The translations under genes and the position numbers were made by a program. A stretch of 11,610 bases of DNA from DAIOEK01 sp964600595 (GTDB taxonomy: Bacteria > Chloroflexota > Anaerolineae > Anaerolineales > Anaerolineaceae): the NCBI GenBank assembly GCA_964600595.1, contig CAZRKL010000085.1, positions 1-11,610 on the forward strand, read 5' to 3'. Position 1 is the first letter of the stretch; every line of letters begins with the position of its first letter. Shown here piece after piece: positions 1 to 5,504 of this stretch. The notes below the pieces were generated by a model. The model saw only the letters and a program-made list of their open reading frames with translations, was not told the DNA's origin and ran no database searches.

Positions 1-908
1 GGCTATACCGTAGACTAAGCGGTCGTCCGTTACCACTTCTTTCAACAGGAGATGAGGATAGACGGACAGAGCCAAAAACTTTCATTGAACGGGTTTTTGT
101 CGTTGCCGGATTATCTATCCTTTTTATCCTTATCGTTGCTCCGATTATCGCATTATTTGCACGGTCTTTCCTTGTGTTGGAAGCCGATCGGGGATTTCGC
201 GGGATTGTGCAGACAGGTCTGACGTTGAGGTATTACCTTGCCCTTTTTGATGATACACAACAAAGCATCTTCTATGTTTCACCCATCAGGGCTGTCATAA
301 ATTCGCTGCTAGTGGCAGGAACCGCTGCGAGTATTTCCTGTGTGATAGGATTATTCACGGCTTACGGTTTACGAATGAAGGGGAGAATGATCCGTTGGTT
401 GGACCAGATATTTTTATTGCCCCTCGGTGCATCCGCGGTGACCCTGGGGTTGGGCTTGCTCCTGGCTTACAGTCGTCCACCCCTTCTGTGGAGTTCCAGC
501 TGGTTAATACTGCCAACCGTCCACGCACTGGCTGCCCTGCCTTTTGTTATTCGTTCCCTGCAGCCTGCCCTGTCTGCCATTCCCACACAGGTCATTGATG
601 GTGCAGCTGTCTTGGGCGCTTCTCCAGTGAATTTAATTTTCAGGGTGGAACTACCCATTGTTCGCAAAGCGCTGATGACCAGTTTTATTTTCGCTTTTAC
701 GATTTCACTCGGTGAGTTTGGAGCAACGGCATTTCTGACCCGCCCGGATTTTCCTACCATTCCTGTTGCCATTTTCAGGTATTTATCACAACCGGGTGGG
801 TTGAATTATGGGCAAGCTTTGGCAATGGCAGTTATTTTGTTAATAATCTGTGGGTCGGGTATATGGCTGATAGAAAGATTTCGTCTACCCGGATTGCAGA
901 AGCTGTGA
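1..908 (+). CDS. ABC transporter permease, ThiP/FbpB type, C-terminal half (5' partial)
   Basis: Inner-membrane permease that, with the ATPase encoded next, moves a solute delivered by a periplasmic or lipoprotein binding protein. The frame is open from base 3 and gives 301 residues to the stop at 906-908, so the start is outside the window. About six hydrophobic segments are visible, beginning with VAGLSILFILIVAPIIALF. The EAA loop that docks on the ATPase is recognisable as DGAAVLGASPVNLIFRVELP. The charged linker before the first segment (RRTEPKTFIER) looks like the middle of a two-module fused permease, as in ThiP and FbpB, so this is probably the second module. It ends 3-9 bp before the ATPase gene, in the same operon. 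The substrate (thiamine, ferric iron, or another anion or metal) cannot be decided here because the binding protein is not in view. Confident of family, not of substrate. Confidence 0.85.
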   Translation, partial: LYRRLSGRPLPLLSTGDEDRRTEPKTFIERVFVVAGLSILFILIVAPIIALFARSFLVLEADRGFRGIVQTGLTLRYYLALFDDTQQSIFYVSPIRAVINSLLVAGTAASISCVIGLFTAYGLRMKGRMIRWLDQIFLLPLGASAVTLGLGLLLAYSRPPLLWSSSWLILPTVHALAALPFVIRSLQPALSAIPTQVIDGAAVLGASPVNLIFRVELPIVRKALMTSFIFAFTISLGEFGATAFLTRPDFPTIPVAIFRYLSQPGGLNYGQALAMAVILLIICGSGIWLIERFRLPGLQKL

Positions 909-917
909 GGTATGCTT

Positions 918-1970
918 ATGCTTGAGATAATTGATGTATCCAAACAGTATGATGGAAAACCCCTGCTGCGGGAAATCAATCTGGTTGTTTTACGTGGAGA
1001 GACCCTTGCTCTCCTGGGAGCATCTGGCAGCGGGAAAAGCACATTACTTCGAATTATTGCCGGATTGGAAAAACCCGAATCAGGTGATGTTCGCTGGGAT
1101 GGTAAATCAATATTGGATATTCCGGTTCACCGGCGGAAATTTGGTCTGGTTTTTCAGGATTATGCACTGTTCCCACATCTGACCGTTGAACAGAATGTGG
1201 CTTTTGGATTATCCATGCAGAAGGTTGATCCGGTAAGAATTCAAGAGATTACGAACAAAGCACTGGAAAAGGTTAAGATGAAGTCATTTGCGCAACGTGA
1301 TGTGATGGAACTCTCGGGAGGAGAGCAGCAGCGAGTCGCCCTGGCGCGAACACTGGCTAGTAACCCGAGACTCTTCATGTTTGATGAACCGCTGGCAGCG
1401 CTTGACCGAAACCTTCGTCAGGGTTTGGTTACTGATCTTCGAGATATTCTTCTAGAAGCAGGTACACCGGCGATTTACGTCACCCACGACCAGGAAGAGG
1501 CTTTTACATTAGCCGACCGCCTGGCGCTTTTGGTGGATGGTAAGATAATCCAGACAGGATCACCCCAGCAGGTGTTTCAGAATCCATCATCTGAAAAGGC
1601 TGCTCGCTTCCTGGGGTTGTCCAACTTTATCGATGCAAAAAAAATGGCTAATAAAAAAACATACTTTCGGACTACGATCGGCGATTTTATGGTTCAGATA
1701 GATGATTCATCCCCAGCTGCGTTTCAAGAAACGGATGTAAAACTCTGCTTACGAAAAGCGGAAATTTATACTGGCGACAACACTGAAAATGTTATTACTG
1801 CGGTCGTAAAAGATTCCGTTTTCACTGAGGATGGTTTCCGAACTACACTTGCAACGACAGAAGGAATATTCTTCCGCTTCCTTCTTGACTTTGCTCTTCA
1901 GGTTGGCGATCAGGTAAAATTGTTCATACCACCAGATCAGATAAATGTTTTTTCGGCGGAAACCCCATGA
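918..1970 (+). CDS. ABC transporter ATP-binding protein, PotA/FbpC/ThiQ-like with TOBE domain
   Basis: Cytoplasmic ATPase that powers the upstream permease. Counting from an upstream ATG at 912, it shows Walker A GASGSGKST (36-44), the Q-loop in VFQDYALFPH (Q82), the signature LSGGEQQ (134-140), Walker B LFMFDEP (154-160) and the switch histidine in YVTHDQEEA (H192). Residues from about 235 to 352 form a beta-rich C-terminal extension of the TOBE type, ending in a VGDQVKLFIPPDQINVF-like tail. That makes it longer than E. coli ThiQ and similar to FbpC, CysA or PotA. I chose ATG 918 because GAGGT at 907-911 sits 6 nt before it, whereas ATG 912 would leave no spacing; the difference is two residues. 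The stop overlaps the next start by 4 bp (ATGA), which implies translational coupling. All catalytic motifs are intact. Confidence 0.93.
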   Translation: MLEIIDVSKQYDGKPLLREINLVVLRGETLALLGASGSGKSTLLRIIAGLEKPESGDVRWDGKSILDIPVHRRKFGLVFQDYALFPHLTVEQNVAFGLSMQKVDPVRIQEITNKALEKVKMKSFAQRDVMELSGGEQQRVALARTLASNPRLFMFDEPLAALDRNLRQGLVTDLRDILLEAGTPAIYVTHDQEEAFTLADRLALLVDGKIIQTGSPQQVFQNPSSEKAARFLGLSNFIDAKKMANKKTYFRTTIGDFMVQIDDSSPAAFQETDVKLCLRKAEIYTGDNTENVITAVVKDSVFTEDGFRTTLATTEGIFFRFLLDFALQVGDQVKLFIPPDQINVFSAETP

Positions 1971-2461
1971 ATCAATTGACGATCATTAAGCAGAATCACC
2001 TGGGTAAGGAAGTCTGGCGGTATCCGGGTGAGTTGATTATGCGTGATAAAACTCAAATTATCATAAGTGCAAAATTCACCAAGGACGATTTCATTTTTGA
2101 GGGAATGTCACTGAAATATCATGATTTGTTTTATGAAATCTATATACGGGATAAGTGGTATAACATTTTTGAGATCTATGACCGGGATGATGGGAAACTA
2201 AAAGGCTGGTATTGTAATGTTACTTATCCGGCGCGGATTCGCCGGTGGGACATAGTCTATCGCGATCTTGCTTTGGATCTTCTGGTTTTTCATGACGGAC
2301 AGCAAAAAGTATTGGATGTTGATGAATTTGAAGCGATTGATATTCCAACTGCAGACCGAAAGCAAGCATTGAAGGCGTTGGATGAACTTAAGGCGATTTT
2401 TCAGCAACCTACTGATTTTCGTCTTCAGCGAGATTTGGTCGTCAGAAACAGATTGATTTAG
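1967..2461 (+). CDS. DUF402 family protein (FomD / nucleoside phosphatase-like)
   Basis: 164 residues. The family signature is the central GWYCNVTYPAR (80-90), then LALDLLVFHDG (101-111), then VLDVDEFE (115-122). In characterised DUF402 proteins (FomD of fosfomycin biosynthesis, and staphylococcal Ntdp, a nucleoside tri/diphosphatase) the acidic residues of these blocks bind divalent metals for phosphate hydrolysis. D104, D110, D119 and E120/E122 are the candidates here, so the metal site looks intact. The physiological substrate is unknown. The start ATG 1967 overlaps the ATPase stop by 4 bp, and the gene is followed after 10 bp by the DinB-like gene, so it is inside the transporter operon. 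A role linked to the transported solute is only an inference from context. Confidence 0.82.
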   Translation: MNQLTIIKQNHLGKEVWRYPGELIMRDKTQIIISAKFTKDDFIFEGMSLKYHDLFYEIYIRDKWYNIFEIYDRDDGKLKGWYCNVTYPARIRRWDIVYRDLALDLLVFHDGQQKVLDVDEFEAIDIPTADRKQALKALDELKAIFQQPTDFRLQRDLVVRNRLI

Positions 2462-2471
2462 GAGGGCGTGA

Positions 2472-3185
2472 ATGCGGGTTCTCGTTGGATTGGAAAACAA
2501 TAATGAAGGCCGTTCCCTTGCCTGGACCCTGGAGCATTTCGGTTGCATCGGGTACGGTGATGACGGACAGTCAGCGGTTATTTCCATGGCAAAAGCCATC
2601 CCTGATTATATTTCCTGGATGGAAAAGCACACTCCCACGCCCTGGTTTTCACCGGCAGAAATTGATATCCGGCTGGTGGATATATTTGATGATTACTTTA
2701 TCGATGAGCATTTTCATGTGGTTGATCGGAGCAGCAAACTGATAAAAGCATGGTTTAAAACAGACTGGATTCCGGTTTCAGAAGTGGATTTGGAACATGC
2801 CATGCAGATCCTTACCTGGGCGCGTATGGATATGTTGACTCTGGTTTCCAAGCTGAGCGATGAAGCCCTGGACAGACAATATCCTGACGAGAAGATGTCA
2901 ATTCGTGAAATCTTGGGGCATATCGGACGAGCAGAGTGGTGGCTAATGGATCGGCTGGGCAGGGCGCATGCTGAAGAATTATTGCCATCTGATCCTATTG
3001 AGCGATACCAAAAAGAGAGAGCAGAGATGATGGTCACATTGACTGAACTGGTTGACCTCCATCAAGTTGTTGGGAAAGATGGTGAATTCTGGTCTCCACG
3101 CAAGGTGTTACGCAGGTTATGCTGGCACGAGCGGGACCATTATCAACATATTCAACGTTTACTCGATCCACACAAGCAGAGTTAA
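2472..3185 (+). CDS. DinB-like domain protein with HicB-like N-terminal segment
   Basis: 237 residues, cytoplasmic, no signal peptide. The C-terminal part (about 105-232) is a helical DinB/YfiT-like domain. Its candidate metal triad is H150 (in LGHIGRAEWW) plus H219 and H223 (in WHERDHYQHI), and the H-x3-H spacing fits the nickel- or zinc-binding triad of YfiT/DinB proteins. This superfamily includes thiol S-transferases (bacillithiol, mycothiol) and many proteins of unknown role. The N-terminal part (about 1-50) ends in GYGDDGQSAVISMAKAIPDY, which resembles the DG-S-EA-AI-Y end of HicB-like RNase H-fold domains; this resemblance is weaker. AGGAGGG at 2460-2466, overlapping the upstream stop codon, is 5 nt from ATG 2472 and fixes the start. 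The specific reaction is unknown. Confidence 0.75.
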   Translation: MRVLVGLENNNEGRSLAWTLEHFGCIGYGDDGQSAVISMAKAIPDYISWMEKHTPTPWFSPAEIDIRLVDIFDDYFIDEHFHVVDRSSKLIKAWFKTDWIPVSEVDLEHAMQILTWARMDMLTLVSKLSDEALDRQYPDEKMSIREILGHIGRAEWWLMDRLGRAHAEELLPSDPIERYQKERAEMMVTLTELVDLHQVVGKDGEFWSPRKVLRRLCWHERDHYQHIQRLLDPHKQS

Positions 3186-3186
3186 C

Positions 3187-3555
3187 ATGATTCTATTAAA
3201 CTTTGGTTCTCGGTTGCAAAAGATGGCATTTGAACAAATCACCGCAATATCGGGCTTAAAGATAACTGAACAGATAATGCTCCCGCTAGAAAAAGGTGGG
3301 GTGGAAACCATTGCCGAAATGGATAAGCTTTTTCAAAAAGTAAACCTGACCAATGAAGAACTGTGCCGTGACCGCCTGGTTATGCTGCCTTCTCCCAGTT
3401 CAGTGATCACGGCGCTCGTGATAGTGGAATTAAAGAAAAGGACAGGGACGTATCCATACTTGATCCTTACCAGACCTTCCATGGGTGGATTCTGGTTGGG
3501 CGCGGATATTTCTAATGTATTGGATCTGGAACAGGAGAATAGTTCCCAGGAGTAA
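3187..3555 (+). CDS. csx15: Csx15-like CRISPR-associated accessory protein
   Basis: 122 residues. The protein opens with MILLNFGSRL, has a central block IAEMDKLFQKVNLTNEELC, then LPSPSSVITALVIVELKKR, then GTYPYLILTRPSM, and ends ISNVLDLEQ. From memory this follows the whole Csx15 family pattern (LNF-HPLT, then PPS-x-IAA-LLAELHGRMGYFPAILRLRP, then NLQ-x-R). Csx15 occurs near CRISPR-Cas loci and has been proposed to handle cyclic oligoadenylate in type III systems; I cannot verify its activity here. The same frame is open back to ATG 3052 inside the upstream gene. I chose ATG 3187 because it lies one base after the upstream stop and the family homology begins exactly there. No strong ribosome binding site is visible, so translation is probably coupled. 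No Cas gene or repeat array is in the window. Confidence 0.72.
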   Translation: MILLNFGSRLQKMAFEQITAISGLKITEQIMLPLEKGGVETIAEMDKLFQKVNLTNEELCRDRLVMLPSPSSVITALVIVELKKRTGTYPYLILTRPSMGGFWLGADISNVLDLEQENSSQE

Positions 3556-3630
3556 TCATGTAAGTCGCCTGTGATGTCGTTATTGCGGCAGTATTGTTCC
3601 TATCCCAATGAGCAAATTAACTGTGGTATT

Positions 3631-3666
3631 TGAAAAAGAAAACCCGCTGAAAGATCAATTCAGCGG
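3631..3666 (-). terminator. Rho-independent terminator of the response regulator gene
   Basis: A perfect 8-bp stem (CCGCTGAA at 3644-3651 with TTCAGCGG at 3659-3666) encloses a 7-nt loop. Read on the - strand it is followed by a T-rich tract (GTTTTCTTTTTCAAA, 3643-3629). It lies about 32 bp past the - strand stop codon. On the + strand the stem is not followed by T residues, so it serves the - strand gene, although the hairpin also lies downstream of the convergent csx15-like gene. Confidence 0.8.
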
Positions 3667-3697
3667 TGAGTAGTATCGTAGAAAAACTTGAAATGGA

Positions 3698-4069
3698 TTA
3701 GATGGACTGGCTGCTAAGAACTTCCGTTACCTTCTTTTGCAGCAAATCCACGGAGAACGGCTTGGAAATGTACTCCACTCCATTTGCGATCTCACCTGTT
3801 ATTGCAGGGTCCTGGTCTTTGGCAGTCATAAAGATAATGGGAATATTACAGGTTGTTGGATTATTTTTTATTTTCTCTGCAGCTTCTTTACCTGCCAGAA
3901 CCGGCATCCGTAAATCCATTAGGATTAAATCAACTTGGTTACTATTGAGAAGGTCCAAAGCTTCCTGACCGTTCCCGGCGAGAAGTGATGAGTGACCTAT
4001 TAATTTAAGGGTGAATCCTACCAGTTCGCGAATGTCTTTTTCGTCTTCTGCAATGAGTATCTGAGCCAT
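3698..4069 (-). CDS. Single-domain response regulator (CheY-like receiver)
   Basis: 123 residues, a stand-alone receiver domain without an output domain. The acidic pocket is E8-D9 (in LIAEDEKD), the phosphoacceptor is D52 (in LILMDLRMP), the switch threonine is T82 (FMTAK), and the conserved lysine is K103 in YISKPF. All key residues are present, so it should be phosphorylatable. It probably passes a signal to a partner by protein contact, as CheY- and Spo0F-type proteins do; no histidine kinase is in the window. The - strand ribosome binding site AGGGG (4075-4079) lies 5 nt before ATG 4069. It is convergent with the csx15-like gene and divergent from the IclR gene, and it is a single-gene unit with its own promoter and terminator. 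Confidence 0.92.
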   Translation of the reverse strand: MAQILIAEDEKDIRELVGFTLKLIGHSSLLAGNGQEALDLLNSNQVDLILMDLRMPVLAGKEAAEKIKNNPTTCNIPIIFMTAKDQDPAITGEIANGVEYISKPFSVDLLQKKVTEVLSSQSI

Positions 4070-4088
4070 AAGGTCCCCTGTGGCTTGA

Positions 4089-4094
4089 ATTATA
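4089..4094 (-). promoter_or_regulatory. -10 element for the response regulator gene
   Basis: On the - strand the hexamer TATAAT is a perfect -10 match located 20 bp upstream of ATG 4069. It would give a leader of about 12 nt that still contains the AGGGG site. No good TTGACA-like -35 hexamer is seen at 16-18 bp, so this is a single-element prediction. Confidence 0.42.
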
Positions 4095-4349
4095 TCTCAA
4101 AACCAAAGCGCTGATGGATGTAATTATCACGTTACGACTTCGGCGCATACCTGATGAAGAAATATCTCTGAGAGGGGAGATGATCAATCAAGTTGGATTT
4201 GCCCAATATTGACCTTTGGATTTAGAAAAAGTCAGGTGTGAACCAGCCATCTTATCTTTGTATCTTGCTGGCAGCGAATCAGGTAGAATAACCATATTTT
4301 GCAGGAAATAGACTATAGATAATGTCTATCGCCCCTTTCCAGCGGCTGG

Positions 4350-4470
4350 TTGTTGTGATATAAACAAGTGTGTTGTAATAATAGCAACAAATTATGATAT
4401 GATAATAAAAATGATACCAATAATGTTGTAGATTATAGGGGAGTACGTTTAGTAGTTGTCTAATCGACAA
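4350..4470 (+). promoter_or_regulatory. Putative regulatory region of the iclR-family gene with repeated TGTTG half-sites
   Basis: TGTTGT occurs at 4351-4356, 4371-4376 (exactly 20 bp later) and 4424-4429. TGTTG (4371-4375) and CAACA (4385-4389) form an inverted repeat with a 9-bp spacer. TTGTC (4456-4460) and GACAA (4466-4470) form another with a 5-bp spacer, ending 20 bp before the start codon. These look like regulator half-sites, and autoregulation is typical of IclR-family genes. Assignment to this regulator is an inference. Confidence 0.4.
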
Positions 4471-4490
4471 TTAAATTCAGGAGAAATTGT

Positions 4491-5237
4491 GTGGCAGAAA
4501 TACAATCACTGGCAAGAGGCTTAAAAATATTGGATTTACTGGCAAATTCCGACGATGGGATGGGGATCACTTCGCTCGCGGCGGAATTGCAGATTGATAA
4601 AGGAAGCGCTTCTCGTTTACTGGCAACGCTCGCGAATTATGGTTTCTCTGAGAAAGACCCGGATACCAGGCGCTATAAGTTGGGTCCGCGTATTGTGAGT
4701 TTATCTCGTAGTTTGCTCACCAAAATGCCTTTGCGTGAGGCGGCAAAACCATTTTTGCATCAACTGGTCAGAGAAACCGGAGAGTGCGCGCATCTGGGTG
4801 TGTGTTCACAGAAAAAAATGTTGTATATCGACCAGGTTGAATCTCCTGAAACCTTGCGCGTAAATGCAGAAGTGGGCTCTACTGCGCCATTCCACTGCAC
4901 GGCTTTGGGTAAGGCGCTGATCGCCTGGGGTGGTGCTCCGTTGCCGGAAGAATTAACCAGTTTTACTGCCCGAACCATCACAGATCTGGATGCGTTAAAG
5001 TTTAATATGGAACAAGCCCGAAGACAGGGTTACGCCGTCGATGATGAAGAATTTGACTATGGTGTGCGTTGCATTGCCGCGCCGGTTTTCGATTATCGCG
5101 GCAAGGTGGTAGGCGCCATCGGCATATCTGGACCCACAGCCAGAATCGCGCTTGAGAAAGTTCCCATGTTGGCCGAGAGTGTAACGAAGACCGCCGCTGC
5201 CCTGTCAGATAAAATGAGTTTTAAGAGAAATGGATGA
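4491..5237 (+). CDS. IclR-family transcriptional regulator
   Basis: 248 residues, a usual length for the family. The N-terminal winged helix-turn-helix spans about 4-68, with the recognition region around IDKGSASRLLATLANYGF and the wing TRRYKLGPRIV. The effector-binding domain spans about 80-243. Its family blocks are PFHCTALGKALIAW (133-146), GYAVDDEEFDYGVRCIAAPVF (180-200, taken as two adjoining motifs) and GKVVGAIGISGP (204-215). The start is GTG 4491, with AGGAG at 4479-4483 about 7 nt upstream. The gene lies directly before, and in the same direction as, the IolD-like/transporter/dehydrogenase/transketolase operon, so it probably senses that operon's substrate or an intermediate. Whether it represses or activates cannot be read from the sequence. 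Confidence 0.93.
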   Translation: MAEIQSLARGLKILDLLANSDDGMGITSLAAELQIDKGSASRLLATLANYGFSEKDPDTRRYKLGPRIVSLSRSLLTKMPLREAAKPFLHQLVRETGECAHLGVCSQKKMLYIDQVESPETLRVNAEVGSTAPFHCTALGKALIAWGGAPLPEELTSFTARTITDLDALKFNMEQARRQGYAVDDEEFDYGVRCIAAPVFDYRGKVVGAIGISGPTARIALEKVPMLAESVTKTAAALSDKMSFKRNG

Positions 5238-5252
5238 TCCATTCTCTTTTTT
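5223..5252 (+). terminator. Rho-independent terminator overlapping the iclR stop codon
   Basis: The left arm AAGAGAAATGGA (5223-5234) pairs with the right arm TCCATTCTCTT (5238-5248), giving 11 pairs with one bulged A. The loop is TGA, which is the iclR stop codon itself (5235-5237). A run of six T residues (5247-5252) follows. It separates the regulator transcript from the catabolic operon, so the operon should have its own promoter downstream. Confidence 0.78.
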
Positions 5253-5260
5253 GTTATCAA

Positions 5261-5304
5261 TATTGTGCAACTAAGTTGCATAATACGCAATAAAAGAGAT
5301 GCAA
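5261..5304 (+). promoter_or_regulatory. Palindromic operator candidate upstream of the catabolic operon
   Basis: TGCAACT-A-AGTTGCA at 5266-5280 is a perfect 7-1-7 palindrome. It extends to 5261-5285 with a single mismatched pair (5265/5281). A second palindrome, TTGCATA-A-TACGCAA (5276-5290, one mismatch), overlaps it with its centre exactly 10 bp further on. A further TGCAA follows at 5300-5304. Two dyads one helical turn apart, about 220 bp before the first operon gene and just behind a regulator gene, are typical of a regulator binding site. The IclR-family protein is the obvious candidate binder. The rest of the spacer (5305-5490) shows no feature I can support, and no promoter hexamers are convincing. 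Confidence 0.6.
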
Positions 5305-5504
5305 TAAAGAAATTACTGGTGAAATCACGGACAAAATGGGAGCCTCTGGGTGATAGAGAGACATGACAAAATAATGGCAATTTTCTGTTTCCATAATCAA
5401 CCGCCCATGGTGACCGGATGTTTCGGTAAGAAGGAACTTTGGTTCGACCTGCCAGCCAGGAATCTGCAGCAACCAGTAACAGCAGTAGCAATTAGGAGGT
5501 CGTC

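Larger units (their letters stand above)
4070..4490. other. Intergenic region between divergent response regulator and IclR genes
   Basis: This 421-bp stretch has no convincing gene. Its right part (about 4355-4440) is strongly AT-rich and presumably holds the iclR promoter, but no clear -35/-10 pair stands out. Small inverted repeats are present: ATAGAC (4308-4313) with GTCTAT (4324-4329), and CCAGC-G-GCTGG (4339-4349). A 32-codon reading frame at 4114-4212 has no ribosome binding site and is not called a gene. Confidence 0.6.

Noticed and set aside
467..772. Long open frames on the opposite strand of the permease and of the other main genes
   Set aside because: They are antisense shadows of well-supported genes, without ribosome binding sites or protein-family features.
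3052..3186. In-frame N-terminal extension of the Csx15-like gene from ATG 3052
   Set aside because: It lies wholly inside the DinB-like gene, has no family similarity, and the known family start pattern begins at ATG 3187.
4114..4212. A 32-residue reading frame in the intergenic region
   Set aside because: It has no ribosome binding site, no recognisable similarity and a length expected by chance.
4308..4349. Small inverted repeats (ATAGAC/GTCTAT and CCAGC-G-GCTGG) as terminator or operator
   Set aside because: Arms are 5-6 bp, there is no T tract, and there is no second copy elsewhere to support a regulator site.
5305..5490. TPP or other riboswitch in the leader before the ThDP-enzyme operon
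   Set aside because: I could not find the conserved CUGAGA or ACCUGA-type core of a TPP riboswitch in the right arrangement, nor a terminator/antiterminator pair before the start.
3556..5504. CRISPR array associated with the Csx15-like gene
   Set aside because: No regularly spaced direct repeats of 20 bases or more are visible here or anywhere else in the window.
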